In this document: piece after piece, positions 44,401-52,794 of the stretch
Numbering within the stretch: the first letter of the stretch is position 1
Layout of the letters: every line of letters starts with the position of its first letter
NCBI RefSeq assembly: GCF_020707265.1
Contig: NZ_JAJFEQ010000006.1
Span: 62,001 to 126,000, forward strand
DNA: 64,000 bases
Direction of reading: 5' to 3'
DNA from: Massilia sp. IC2-477
Lineage (GTDB): Bacteria > Pseudomonadota > Gammaproteobacteria > Burkholderiales > Burkholderiaceae_D
Notes under the pieces: generated by a model
The model's database searches: none
What the model was told of the DNA's origin: nothing
Seen by the model: only the letters and a program-made list of their open reading frames with translations
Made by a program: the position numbers and the translations under genes

Positions 44401-46534
44401 CCTGCACGCGCGTGGCGGCCGCCACCAGGTCCGCGCTGTCGCGTTCGGACGCGCCGGCGGCGACCAGGTCGGCCACCCAATCGGACAGTTCCGCGTGCGC
44501 CCGGCGCAGCAGGTCCAGGAGCTCCGGCGTGGCGCTGCGCGACTCGGCCAGCCACAGGTTCATCACCCGTTCGACCGCGGCCGCGCCTTCGGCGAAGCGC
44601 TCCAGGTTGACCATGCGGCTGCTGCCCTTGAGCGTATGGAAGGAGCGGCGCAGCAGGGTCAGGGTTTCCTGGCTGGCCGGGTTGCTCTCGGCCAGCGGCA
44701 AGGTATCGAGCACGAAGCCGAGCACTTCCTGCGCTTCCAGGATGAAGATCTCGAGCAGCTCGGATTCGATCGTCGCTTCCTGCGGCGCTGGCTCGGGCGC
44801 CGCAGTGTCCGGCGCCGCCTCGACGAATTCGAAGGGCAGCTCCCGCAGCAGGCGCTTGTCCAGGTCGAAGGTGAAGCGCCCCTTGGCCGCCTCGCTGTTC
44901 TGGGCCAGCAGGTCGGTGAAGAAGCCGAGCGCGCCGATGTTCTGGGCGATGTTGTGCAGCACCGCCGACTGGGTCGTTACCTCGCCGTCGCTGGTCGCGA
45001 GCAGCTTGACTTCGCCGGCGACATGACGCGCGGCCTGCACTGCCTGGTCCTGGTCGAGGATGGCCAGCGCGCCCTGCAGCTGGTGCAGCACCGGCTCGGC
45101 CTGCAGCAGCACTTCGCGCTTGCCCGGTTTGTCGTAGTACTCGTCGAGCAGCTTTTCGACCTGGCGCAGGCCCGCCTTGATCTCGCCGGCCAGCACCGCC
45201 ACGGTCTGGCCCTGCTGGATCTGGCGCGCCAGCTCGCCCTGCCACTGCGGGGCGTCCGGCGGGGTTTCGCCGGCGGCCAGGGCCAGCAGCCGCGCGCCCA
45301 CGCTTTCCGCGTTCGCGGCGAAGTCCTCGGGCAGCTGGCGCAGCTGGTCCAGGCCATTCTCGACGAACAGCATGGCGGTCGCCATCTCGAGCCCGAAGTC
45401 GTCGCTGCGGCCGGCCTGCATCGCATCCGTGGCGGCGCGCCCGAGTTCGCGCATCAGCTGGGCCAGCGCCGGGGCGCCCAACTTCTCGCTGGCGCCGGCC
45501 AGGCGCGACAGCTGCTGGTTGAAATCTTCCTTGACCCCGAGATCGCCTTCGCTGGCGATGCGGTCCCAGTCGGACTTGGTGCGCGCCAGCGCGTCGCGCG
45601 CTTCCTGCAAGGCGGCCGGGTCGATGCGGCCGTAGCGCCGCGCCGCATAATCGTGCGGCACCAGGCCGTCCAGGCCGCAGGCCTGGCGCAGGCGCTGGGC
45701 GTCGGCGTTCGGCTGGCTGGCTGCGGCAACGAAGAACAGCGCGTCGCGCAGCATCGCATCCGGGGTGCCGCCCTGCCCCTGCGTCAGGCGGCGCAACTGC
45801 AGGTTGACCTGGCCCAGCAGCTGTTTCACATACAGGTCGCTCTCGACCGCGGCATCGGCCACCACGCCGGCAAAGGCGTGCATCGCCTGCCAGAACAGGC
45901 GCGCGCGCGGCTCCTCCTGGCTGGCGGCGATCGGCGCCAGGGCGTCGCGCATGCCGGCCGCGTGCTGCGCCTCGCCGCTCTTCAGGTAGGGCAGCAGCGA
46001 TTTTTCGAAGCGCGCACGGCAGGCCGCGATGTCCGGTGCGGCGCCAAGCGCCGGCGCCTGCAGATCGGCGTCCTTGCCCAGGTCGGCGGGCAGCAGGTCG
46101 GACGGGTGGATGCGTTCGACACCCAGCTTTTCCTGCAGGTCGCGGTAATACGGGAACAGGCGCGCCGGCTGCTGCGGGCTGCCCGCCAGCAGTTCGTCGA
46201 GGTATTCGACCAGGGCCTGGTAGGCATCCTGGATCACTTTCACCGAGTCCGGCGTGCAGGCCTGCTGGCCATCCTTGAAGCGGTCGATCAGCCGCTCGGC
46301 CGCGCCGCCCAGCACCGACACGCCCTCGACGTCCACCAGCTGCAGCGCGCCATGCGCCTGGTGCAGGTGGGTCTTTGCGTGCAGCAGCAGGGTCGGCTGC
46401 GCCTCGATGCTGCGGTTGGCGGCGTCGCGTAGGGCGGTGCCCGAGCGTCCCAGCGCGTCGCGGATCTCGCCAATCACCCAGGACAGGGGACCGGTATCGA
46501 AGGCAGGCAGGCGTTGGGAGGCAGGGTTCGTCAT
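41405..46534 (-). CDS. chpA: ChpA-type hybrid histidine kinase of the Pil-Chp chemosensory system
   Basis: A 1709-residue cytosolic CheA-like kinase. Histidine phosphotransfer-type modules are visible at FHTLKGSSRMVN (His633), HTLAGTSSTVGY (His774, with Ala in place of the usual Lys) and HTVKGSARMAG (His1040). The dimerisation/kinase part includes RDLMRVRMVPFASLSERLF, an N-box LLRNAIVHGIED, FGDDGAGLDLERI and GRGVGMDVVRSEAQALGG. A CheW-like domain (about 1450-1590) follows, then a receiver with phosphoacceptor Asp1640 (LVDIEMPRMDG). This is the layout of ChpA controlling twitching motility through PilG and PilH. A long Pro/Ala/Glu-rich linker spans about 915-985. Confidence 0.93.
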   Translation of the reverse strand: MTNPASQRLPAFDTGPLSWVIGEIRDALGRSGTALRDAANRSIEAQPTLLLHAKTHLHQAHGALQLVDVEGVSVLGGAAERLIDRFKDGQQACTPDSVKVIQDAYQALVEYLDELLAGSPQQPARLFPYYRDLQEKLGVERIHPSDLLPADLGKDADLQAPALGAAPDIAACRARFEKSLLPYLKSGEAQHAAGMRDALAPIAASQEEPRARLFWQAMHAFAGVVADAAVESDLYVKQLLGQVNLQLRRLTQGQGGTPDAMLRDALFFVAAASQPNADAQRLRQACGLDGLVPHDYAARRYGRIDPAALQEARDALARTKSDWDRIASEGDLGVKEDFNQQLSRLAGASEKLGAPALAQLMRELGRAATDAMQAGRSDDFGLEMATAMLFVENGLDQLRQLPEDFAANAESVGARLLALAAGETPPDAPQWQGELARQIQQGQTVAVLAGEIKAGLRQVEKLLDEYYDKPGKREVLLQAEPVLHQLQGALAILDQDQAVQAARHVAGEVKLLATSDGEVTTQSAVLHNIAQNIGALGFFTDLLAQNSEAAKGRFTFDLDKRLLRELPFEFVEAAPDTAAPEPAPQEATIESELLEIFILEAQEVLGFVLDTLPLAESNPASQETLTLLRRSFHTLKGSSRMVNLERFAEGAAAVERVMNLWLAESRSATPELLDLLRRAHAELSDWVADLVAAGASERDSADLVAAATRVQEGGAPALEPEPAAQPDTKRIGELEIPLGLYTIYLDETEGLVEALADDFGAGRHASPEALKAAHTLAGTSSTVGYAALRDLAHALELVLEKLAAPGPLLDDSGRALLDTTLARVRSMLQVFALGELAPGQPELIDQLAQLEEGLAGQQAASVYGGADPALAHQLDALFAAAYDELLASPPVLVQTPAMRAAEEKASAVDEIDDLFDTFLDDAFAAPALDQAAPAQAQPAFVPVTPDEAVLEAAPESVPAEPQPEPEPEPAPEPASESVAAPEDSVLATVPVFTDELDPDLLPVFLEEGADLFPQIGNGLRQWQQNPQDHGIAQGLQRALHTVKGSARMAGAMRLGQHTHELETQIENMVHAGTTTPAAFDELLANYDSALLLFEQLQRPASPAGQAAAPAPAEQPGARAPLVRVRADLLDRVVNGAGEVSIARSRLENQVGTLKGALSDFSDNLDRLRRQMREIEMQAESQIASRLSIAGEREFDPLEFDRFTRLQELTRMMAESVNDVEAFHESLSRTVDSAQEDLAAQSRMTRDLQRDLMRVRMVPFASLSERLFRVARQTAKELEKRVNLDIRGGAVEIDRSVLEQMAAPFEHLLRNAIVHGIEDRTARLEQGKPETGEVLVQVSQHGNEVAIVFGDDGAGLDLERIRSKARALGLVGQDAQVSDHEAAELIFEPGFSTADTLTELAGRGVGMDVVRSEAQALGGRVVVSTEPGKGTRFSIHLPLTLAVAQVVLVASGGRTHALPSTLVEQVMQVRDTELAVAQAAGSIAVSGQPHALHAIDVLLGEGNGGAPQRVNPVLVVHGAGGRIALRVDEVLGNREVVVKNIGPQLSKVPGIAGATVLGTGEIVLILDPVLLAQRPAAPVAVQAEEAPAKRATIMVVDDSITVRRVTQRLLEREGYAVMLAKDGVDALEQIEHFRPDLMLVDIEMPRMDGFDLTREIRAQEATRGIPVIMITSRTADKHRNYALGLGVNAYFGKPYQEPVLVAAIESLLEK

Positions 46535-46549
46535 GTGTTTTCAGTCAGG

Positions 46550-48814
46550 TTATGCAGCCACGCGGAAGCGCGACACCGAATCTTTCAGTTCCTGGGCGAG
46601 CAGCGCCAATTCGCGGATCGACTGCGCCGTCTGGCGCGTGCCGCCCTGGGTATGCTCGGTCACCGACAGGATGTGCTGCATATTATGGGCCACACCGTTC
46701 GCGGACGTCGCCTGCTGTTCAGCTGCGCTGGAAATCGCCTGGATCAGCTCCGCCAGGCGGTTCGACACGCGCGAAATATCCGCCAGCGCCGCGCCGGCCG
46801 CGTCGGACAGGCGCGCGCCCTCGACCACGCCCTGGGTCGACTTTTCCATCGCCGCCACGGCGTCGTGGGTGTCGGCCTGGATGGTGCGCACCAGCGCGCC
46901 GATGCCCTTGGCCGCTTCGGCCGAGCGTTCCGCCAGGCGCTGCACCTCTTCCGCCACCACCGAGAAGCCGCGCCCCGCCTCGCCGGCCGACGCCGCCTGG
47001 ATCGCGGCGTTCAGCGCCAGCACGTTGGTCTGTTCGGTGATGTCCGAGATCAGCTCGGTGATCTCGCCGATCTCCTGCGAGGATTCGCCCAGGCGCTTGA
47101 TGCGCTTCGAGGTTTCCTGGATCTGCTCGCGGATCTCGTTCATGCCGAGGATCGCGTTCTGCACCGCCTGCGCGCCCTGCTCCGCCGCCGCCACCGACTG
47201 GCGCGCCACGTCCGCCGATTCGGTCGCGGAACGCGACACGCCCGCGATCTGCGCCGCCATCTGCAGCACCGTGCCGGAGGCTTCCTGGATCTCGCGCGAC
47301 TGCTGCTCCGCCGCGCCCAGCAGCTCGGTGGACACTGCCTGGGCGCTGCTTGAAGCGCGCGTGACCTGTTCGGTGGTCTTGATGACACGCAAGACGAGCT
47401 CGCGCAGTTCCTCGACCGTGTAGTTGACCGAGTCCGCGATCGCGCCGGTGATGTCTTCCGACACGGTGGCGTGCACGGTCAGGTCGCCGTCCGCGACTTC
47501 CTGCAGCTCGTTCATCAGGCGCAGGATCGCCGCCTGGTTCTGGTCGTTGGTGGCCTTGGCTTCTTCTTCCTTGGCCTGGGCCAGCTGGCGCATCGCCTCG
47601 GCTTCGCGGCGGCGCGCTTCGGCGCCGCGGGTGCGGTTGCGCGAATCCTGCAGCATCACGCGGCTCAAGCTGCCGCCCATCGCCAGCGTGAACACCGAGG
47701 CGCCCACCAGCAGCCAGAACCAGCCGCTCTTCTGGCCCAGCTGGCGGCGGTATTCGGCCTGGACCCGCGTGAGCGCCGAACGCAGGCCCTCGTTGTCGCG
47801 CGCGATCACCTGCTCGGCGCTGCGCGCGGCGCTGAAGTTGTGCAGGTTGGTCGAGAGCGGCGCCAGGCTTTCCTGCCAGGTCTTGAAGGCGGTACGGACG
47901 TCCTGGACGCGCTCGCGCAGGGCCGGTTCGAGCGGGGCGCCGCCGTCGGACAGGCTGTCGAGCAGCGCGCCCAGTTCGGCGCTGTCGCGCGCAATGGCGC
48001 GGGCAGCGTCGCGGTAGGCCGCGCCCGGGCTCAGGAAAGCATGGGTGGTGACCGACAGGCGGTCGCCCAGGGCCGCCAGGCGTCCCAGGGCGGCATTGCC
48101 CGGCTGCTTCCCGGAGATCGACTGCAGTTCGGTGGCGAGCGGCTCGAATTTCGCGACGCCGGCGCCGAAACCGACCAGGTGGCGCTTGTTGCCGACGATG
48201 GTGGCGGCGGACGCATTCGAGGCCGACCAGCCGGAGCGCGCCTTGGCCAGCAAGGGCACCAGTTCGCCGGACGCGCCGGGAATTGCATGGCCGCCGGCCT
48301 GGCCGCCGCGCGCCAGCAGGGTCAGGAGGCGCCCGACTTCGGCGCGGCTGTCGTCCAGTTCGGCAAAGGCGTCCGTCTGGCCGCGCAGCGCGTTCGGCGC
48401 CGACCTGGCCACCCGCTGGGCGTGCATCAGGGCGTCGGCCGCGATCTGGCCTTGGGTCGAGACCACGTCGGTGCGCGCCGCGTTCTGCCACATCGAGAGC
48501 ACGGTCAGCAGGATGCCGGCCACGAAAGCGGCCAGCACCAGGCGCAGCTGGCGCGACAGCGACAGGTGGCCGATCAGCGGCAGGCGCAGGTCCTCGTCTT
48601 CGACCGGGGCATTCAGGGGCTTGCGCGGGCGGGTGTTGCCGAGCCGGCGCGCCGCCGCTTCCGCCGAACCGTGCAGCGCAGGACCCGCGTCAGCCGAAGG
48701 ATGCTGCGGCAGCACGCCCGGGCCGAATTCGGTATCGGGCGACGCCAGGACGGTATCGTCGTCCTCGCTGTCCTTCGAGAATACGTTCATGCTGAGTTTC
48801 GAGGCGAATCCCAT
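46550..48814 (-). CDS. pilJ: PilJ-type methyl-accepting chemotaxis protein
   Basis: A 754-residue transducer. An unusually long cytoplasmic N-terminus (about 90 residues) precedes TM1 at 91-109. A periplasmic domain with PilJ-type sensor features follows, then TM2 near 362-382. A HAMP-like region and a long coiled coil lead to the signalling tip [18 protein letters not shown]. In the Pil-Chp system PilJ senses pilus state or surface contact and controls ChpA through PilI. It lies 27 bp after pilI and 15 bp before chpA. Confidence 0.92.
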   Translation of the reverse strand: MGFASKLSMNVFSKDSEDDDTVLASPDTEFGPGVLPQHPSADAGPALHGSAEAAARRLGNTRPRKPLNAPVEDEDLRLPLIGHLSLSRQLRLVLAAFVAGILLTVLSMWQNAARTDVVSTQGQIAADALMHAQRVARSAPNALRGQTDAFAELDDSRAEVGRLLTLLARGGQAGGHAIPGASGELVPLLAKARSGWSASNASAATIVGNKRHLVGFGAGVAKFEPLATELQSISGKQPGNAALGRLAALGDRLSVTTHAFLSPGAAYRDAARAIARDSAELGALLDSLSDGGAPLEPALRERVQDVRTAFKTWQESLAPLSTNLHNFSAARSAEQVIARDNEGLRSALTRVQAEYRRQLGQKSGWFWLLVGASVFTLAMGGSLSRVMLQDSRNRTRGAEARRREAEAMRQLAQAKEEEAKATNDQNQAAILRLMNELQEVADGDLTVHATVSEDITGAIADSVNYTVEELRELVLRVIKTTEQVTRASSSAQAVSTELLGAAEQQSREIQEASGTVLQMAAQIAGVSRSATESADVARQSVAAAEQGAQAVQNAILGMNEIREQIQETSKRIKRLGESSQEIGEITELISDITEQTNVLALNAAIQAASAGEAGRGFSVVAEEVQRLAERSAEAAKGIGALVRTIQADTHDAVAAMEKSTQGVVEGARLSDAAGAALADISRVSNRLAELIQAISSAAEQQATSANGVAHNMQHILSVTEHTQGGTRQTAQSIRELALLAQELKDSVSRFRVAA

Positions 48815-48841
48815 ACCGGCTCCTGGTCCTGCTATTGTGGG

Positions 48842-49375
48842 TTAGCGTTGGTCTGCTTGTTGCGCAACGTGCAGGAAGCGCTCTTCCCGCACCAGGGCCG
48901 CCAGCGACAGCGGCGTCCACGTGTTTCCGTCCGCGTCGCGCAGGCGCTCGCCCTCGCGCTCCATGTTTGATGCCTGGCGCAGGCCGAACACGCGGTCGGC
49001 CAGCAGGGCGCAGTTGAAGCCGAGCGTGGGGGCGAAGGTGACAAGCCGCGCCGACGGCCCGGAGGCCGGGAGGCTGTCTTCGCCGAGGTAGCGCGCCAGG
49101 TCGATCACGCCGACCAGGGTGCCGCGCACGTTGGCCAGCCCGAGATACCAGGGCAGCGTCAGCGGCACGCGGGTCAGCGGCACCAGCGGGACGATCTCGT
49201 TCGCTTCCACCAGGTCGAGCAGGTAGCGCGTGGCGCCCACCTGCATGCCGAGCTGCTGGATCGGAGCGCCGCCGCCGCTTTTGGCGGCCTGCATGCGCTC
49301 GAGGAGCTGGTCCTGGTATTCGCGCAGGCGCTCGCGCCGCGCGGCCGGGTCGGGCCGTCCTTCTTCGGCGGTCAT
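48842..49375 (-). CDS. pilI: PilI-type CheW-like adaptor
   Basis: A 177-residue CheW-domain protein. GMQVGATRYLLDLVEANEIV opens the domain, LTLPWYLGLANVRGTLVGVI is the CheW core, and CALLADRVFGLRQ follows. It couples PilJ to ChpA. The first 35 residues are charged and probably helical. Its start overlaps the pilH stop by four bases. Confidence 0.9.
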   Translation of the reverse strand: MTAEEGRPDPAARRERLREYQDQLLERMQAAKSGGGAPIQQLGMQVGATRYLLDLVEANEIVPLVPLTRVPLTLPWYLGLANVRGTLVGVIDLARYLGEDSLPASGPSARLVTFAPTLGFNCALLADRVFGLRQASNMEREGERLRDADGNTWTPLSLAALVREERFLHVAQQADQR

Positions 49376-49764
49376 GCCGCCGCCGCGGTGGCCGGTTTCT
49401 GGTCGAGCGCGGCGATGCTGGCCAGCAGCAGGCCCGGGTCGACCGGCTTGATCAGGTAATCCCTGGCGCCCTGGCGCATGCCCCAGATGCGGTCGGTTTC
49501 CTGGTTCTTGCTGCTGCAGATGATGACGGGGATTGCCGCCAGCTCCGGGTCGCGCGCGATCGAGCGCGTCACCTGGAAGCCGTTCGCGCCGGGCATGACG
49601 ACGTCCATCAGGATCAGCTGCGGGCGCTCGGCGCGGATCTTGTCGATCGCCTCTTCGCCGTTGACGGCGGTGCTGACGGCATAGCCGGCGCGCACCAGGA
49701 TGTCGGTAAGGTAGAAGCGCTCGGTCGGGGAATCGTCGACGATCAGGATGTTGTGAATGGCCAC
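49372..49764 (-). CDS. pilH: PilH-type single-domain response regulator
   Basis: A 130-residue CheY-like receiver. ILIVDDSPTERFYLTDIL holds the acidic pair, Asp54 in LILMDVVMPGANGFQ is the phosphoacceptor, and ICSSKNQETDR with DYLIKPVDP contains the conserved Ser/Lys positions. There is no output domain. In Pil-Chp systems PilH acts with PilG to set pilus retraction and extension. It overlaps pilI by 4 bp and follows pilG by 25 bp. Confidence 0.92.
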   Translation of the reverse strand: MAIHNILIVDDSPTERFYLTDILVRAGYAVSTAVNGEEAIDKIRAERPQLILMDVVMPGANGFQVTRSIARDPELAAIPVIICSSKNQETDRIWGMRQGARDYLIKPVDPGLLLASIAALDQKPATAAAA

Positions 49765-49789
49765 GTTGGACTCGGTTCGGTAATCGGAT

Positions 49790-50185
49790 TCAAGCCTTGC
49801 CTGCCGTGTGCTCGCGCACGGCGGCCAGCAGGCTGTCCTTGGAAAACGGTTTGGTAAGGTAGGCGCTGGCGCCGACCATTGCGCCGCGCGCGCGGTCGAA
49901 CAGGCCGTCCTTGGACGACAGCATCAGCACCGGCGTCGCGTGGAAGCGCGCGCTCTTCTTGATCAGGGCGCAGGTCTGGTAGCCATCGAGGCGCGGCATC
50001 AGGATGTCACAGAACACCAGCGCGGGGTGGTGGTCGTTGATCTTGGCCAGCGCATCGAAGCCGTCGTCGGCGAGGACCACCTGGTAGCCGGCCTGGGTCA
50101 GGAAGATTTCGGCGGAGCGGCGGATCGTGCTGCTGTCGTCGATCACCATGATGGTCAGGCCGGTTGCTTGCGGCGATGTCGTCAT
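49790..50185 (-). CDS. pilG: PilG-type single-domain response regulator
   Basis: A 131-residue CheY-like protein. IMVIDDSSTIRRSAEIFL starts the receiver, Asp60 in LVFCDILMPRLDGYQ is phosphorylated, and LSSKDGLFDRARG with AYLTKPFSKD completes the active site. PilG promotes pilus extension when phosphorylated by ChpA. It is the first gene of the pilG-pilH-pilI-pilJ-chpA operon. Between it and the upstream rubredoxin gene lie 247 bp including a palindromic element. Confidence 0.93.
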   Translation of the reverse strand: MTTSPQATGLTIMVIDDSSTIRRSAEIFLTQAGYQVVLADDGFDALAKINDHHPALVFCDILMPRLDGYQTCALIKKSARFHATPVLMLSSKDGLFDRARGAMVGASAYLTKPFSKDSLLAAVREHTAGKA

Positions 50186-50319
50186 TTTCGTTTCACTTCA
50201 GCATGAAGCGCCACGATAGCACAGGGCTTATCCCTTGTGCGTAGTGTGTTGCAGTACGTCAACTGTTACACGCAGATTGACGTAGCAATTTGAAAACTCA
50301 GCTGACGTTATTGCAATTT

Positions 50320-50428
50320 GTAGGGTGTACGGCTCTGCCGTACGCGCGTTCGACCGACGCCTGAATGGACACGCCGTCTCTATTCAAACACGGTTTGGAC
50401 GCGCGGTCGGCAAAGCCGACCACCCTAC
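50320..50428. repeat. GTAGGGTG palindromic element, copy 6
   Basis: A 109-bp element between rubredoxin and pilG. The left hairpin is GTACGGC/GCCGTAC with loop TCT; the right is GGTCGGC/GCCGACC with loop TTT. The stems differ by two base pairs, and both members of each pair have changed. It ends 4 bp before the rubredoxin stop. Confidence 0.9.
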
Positions 50429-50432
50429 GAGA

Positions 50433-50621
50433 TCAAATGGCGGTCATCTCGAAATCGTCCTTGCGGGCGCCGCATTCCGGACAGGTCCAGTTCATCGGCA
50501 CGTCGGCCCAGCGGGTGCCGGGGGCGATGCCGTCGTCCGGCGCACCGGCCGCCTCGTCGTAGACCCAGCCGCAGATCAGGCACATCCAGGTCTGGAATGG
50601 GGCCGTCGAATCAGTACTCAC
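50433..50621 (-). CDS. Rubredoxin
   Basis: A 62-residue electron-transfer protein. The iron ligands are in CLICGWVYDE and CPECGARKDDFE (CxxC twice), with the family segment DGIAPGTRWADVPMNWTCP between. Translation appears to start at GTG 50621. It is upstream of pilG on the same strand, a neighbourhood seen in other Burkholderiales. Only 56 bp separate its start from that of the divergent ThiD-like gene. The redox partner is not evident. Confidence 0.93.
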   Translation of the reverse strand: MSTDSTAPFQTWMCLICGWVYDEAAGAPDDGIAPGTRWADVPMNWTCPECGARKDDFEMTAI

Positions 50622-50677
50622 AATATGGGTCCTTGTATCTAGTAGAATGGAGAGTCGCGTATATTAATGCAGCCGTC

Positions 50678-51481
50678 GTGCAAAACCAACCGTTACCCCT
50701 CATCCTGACATTTGGCGTGTCCGACCCGGTCGGCGCGCTCGGCGTGCAGGCCGACCTGGCCGCATTCGCCGCGCATGGGTGCCACGGGCTGTCGGTCGTC
50801 GCCGGCATTCTCGTGGCCGACAGCGCCAAGGTCGAAGAACTGCATGAAGTCGACAGCGACTGGATGGCCGACCAGGCCCGGGTCCTGCTCGAAGACATGC
50901 CGGTGGCCGCCTTCAAGGTCGGCGCCGTCGCCACCGTGCTGCAGCTGGCCGCCATCGCCGAAATCGTGTCCGACTACCCGGACGCTCCCTTGATCCTCGA
51001 CCCTTTCCTCACCGCCCTGCCCGATTCCGGCCTGGCCGACGAAGAGATGCTGTCGGCGATCCGTTCGATCCTGGCGCCCCAGACCACGGTGCTGATGCTG
51101 TCGCAGTCGGAACTGGGCCGCATGGCCGAGACCTGGCGCGAGCCGGGTACGGAGGGTTCGCTGCTCGAAGACGTGGCCGAACTGACCAACGCCGGCTGCC
51201 AGTATGTGCTGGTCACCGGCACCCGCGACGAAACGGGCGCCTGTTCCAATACCCTGTTCGACGCCGACGGCGTGGTGGCCCAGGTCGAATGGAAGCACCT
51301 GCCCGGCCCCTTTGTCGGCGCCGGCAACACCTATTCGGCCGCCTTTACGGCCCTGATGGCGCGCGGCATGGAGGCGCCCGAGGCGCTGGTCGCCGCCCAG
51401 GACTACACCACCGGCGCCCTCGAACACGCCCAGCGCTTCGGCATGGGCAAGTTCATTCCCAATAAATTCTACCGGGGCTGA
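50678..51481 (+). CDS. ThiD-like hydroxymethylpyrimidine kinase paralogue with altered active site
   Basis: A 267-residue ribokinase-fold protein starting at GTG 50678. [38 protein letters not shown] and LILDPFL follow the ThiD pattern. The usual SGGAGIQAD block reads [12 protein letters not shown]. The catalytic loop reads [10 protein letters not shown] (Asn218) where ThiD has GTGCT and other ribokinases GxGD. It may therefore have different or reduced kinase activity. hemL begins 14 bp downstream and is probably co-transcribed. Confidence 0.82.
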   Translation: MQNQPLPLILTFGVSDPVGALGVQADLAAFAAHGCHGLSVVAGILVADSAKVEELHEVDSDWMADQARVLLEDMPVAAFKVGAVATVLQLAAIAEIVSDYPDAPLILDPFLTALPDSGLADEEMLSAIRSILAPQTTVLMLSQSELGRMAETWREPGTEGSLLEDVAELTNAGCQYVLVTGTRDETGACSNTLFDADGVVAQVEWKHLPGPFVGAGNTYSAAFTALMARGMEAPEALVAAQDYTTGALEHAQRFGMGKFIPNKFYRG

Positions 51482-51495
51482 GGCCCCTCGCTACC

Positions 51496-52788
51496 ATGAC
51501 TGAGAACACCTCGAAGAACGACCAACTGTTCGCCCGCGCCCAGCAGTCGACGCCGGGCGGCGTGAATTCGCCGGTGCGCGCCTTCCGCTCGGTGGGCGGC
51601 ACGCCGCGCTTCATCACCCGCGCCGAAGGCCCGTACTTCTGGGATGCCGACGGCAAGCGCTACATCGACTACATCGGTTCCTGGGGCCCGGCCATCGTCG
51701 GCCACGCGCATCCGGAAGTCATCCAGGCGGTGCAGGCTGCCGCTGCCAATGGTCTCTCCTTTGGCGCGCCGACCGAGGGCGAGATCGAGATCGCCGAAGA
51801 GATCTGCCGCCTGGTGCCCTCGATCGAGCAGGTGCGCCTGGTGTCCTCGGGCACCGAAGCGACCATGAGCGCCCTGCGCCTGGCGCGCGGCGCCACCGGC
51901 CGCGACAAGATCGTCAAGTTCGAAGGCTGCTACCACGGCCACGCCGATTCGCTGCTGGTCAAGGCGGGCAGCGGCCTGCTCACCTTCGGCAATCCGACCA
52001 GCGCCGGGGTGCCGGAAGACTTCGTGAAGCACACCCTGGTCCTCGACTACAACAACGTCCCGCAGCTGGAAGACGCCTTTGCCTCGATGGGCGACACTAT
52101 CGCCTGCGTGATCGTGGAGCCGGTGGCAGGCAACATGAACCTGATCCGCGCCACGCCGGAATTCCTGAACCGCATGCGCGAACTGTGTACCGAACACGGC
52201 GCCGTGCTGATTTTCGACGAAGTGATGTGCGGCTTCCGCGTCGGCCTCGGCGGCGCCCAGGAAATGTACGGCATCACGCCGGACCTGACCGCGCTGGGCA
52301 AGGTGATCGGCGGCGGCCTGCCGGTGGCGGCCTTTGGCGGCCGTGCGGAACTGATGCAGAAGATGGCGCCGATCGGCCCGGTCTACCAGGCCGGCACGCT
52401 GTCGGGCAATCCGGTCGCGGTGGCGGCGGGCATGACCACCCTGAAGCTGATCCAGGCGCCAGGCTTTTATGATCGTCTCGGCGCCGCCGCCGAGCGCCTG
52501 GTCAAGGGCCTGACCGAAGCTGCCAGGGAAGCCGACATTCTCTTCTGCGGCGACGCCGTGGGCGGCATGTTCGGCTTCTACTTCAGCAACAGCATCCCCT
52601 CGACCTACGCCCAGATGATGGCCGGCGACAAGGAGCGCTTCAACCGCTTCTTCCACGGCATGCTGGAAGAAGGCGTGTACTTTGCGCCGGCGATGTTCGA
52701 GGCGGGCTTCGTCTCGGCGCAGCACACGGATGCGGTGATCGACGAGACGGTCGAGGCCGCGCGCCGGGTGTTCGCGCGCATCGGCTAA
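51496..52788 (+). CDS. hemL: Glutamate-1-semialdehyde 2,1-aminomutase
   Basis: A 430-residue PLP enzyme converting glutamate-1-semialdehyde to 5-aminolevulinate for haem. [20 protein letters not shown] is the family start, [15 protein letters not shown] and [13 protein letters not shown] follow, and Lys269 in [17 protein letters not shown] forms the Schiff base. Length is normal. It follows the ThiD-like gene closely and converges with the PepSY gene 6 bp beyond its stop. Confidence 0.97.
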   Translation: MTENTSKNDQLFARAQQSTPGGVNSPVRAFRSVGGTPRFITRAEGPYFWDADGKRYIDYIGSWGPAIVGHAHPEVIQAVQAAAANGLSFGAPTEGEIEIAEEICRLVPSIEQVRLVSSGTEATMSALRLARGATGRDKIVKFEGCYHGHADSLLVKAGSGLLTFGNPTSAGVPEDFVKHTLVLDYNNVPQLEDAFASMGDTIACVIVEPVAGNMNLIRATPEFLNRMRELCTEHGAVLIFDEVMCGFRVGLGGAQEMYGITPDLTALGKVIGGGLPVAAFGGRAELMQKMAPIGPVYQAGTLSGNPVAVAAGMTTLKLIQAPGFYDRLGAAAERLVKGLTEAAREADILFCGDAVGGMFGFYFSNSIPSTYAQMMAGDKERFNRFFHGMLEEGVYFAPAMFEAGFVSAQHTDAVIDETVEAARRVFARIG

Positions 52789-52794
52789 GCCCCG

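Noticed and set aside
41987..46432. Very long open frame on the plus strand opposite chpA
   Set aside because: It is the antisense shadow of a GC-rich gene; composition is His/Arg/Gln-rich without domains, while the minus frame has clear CheA features.
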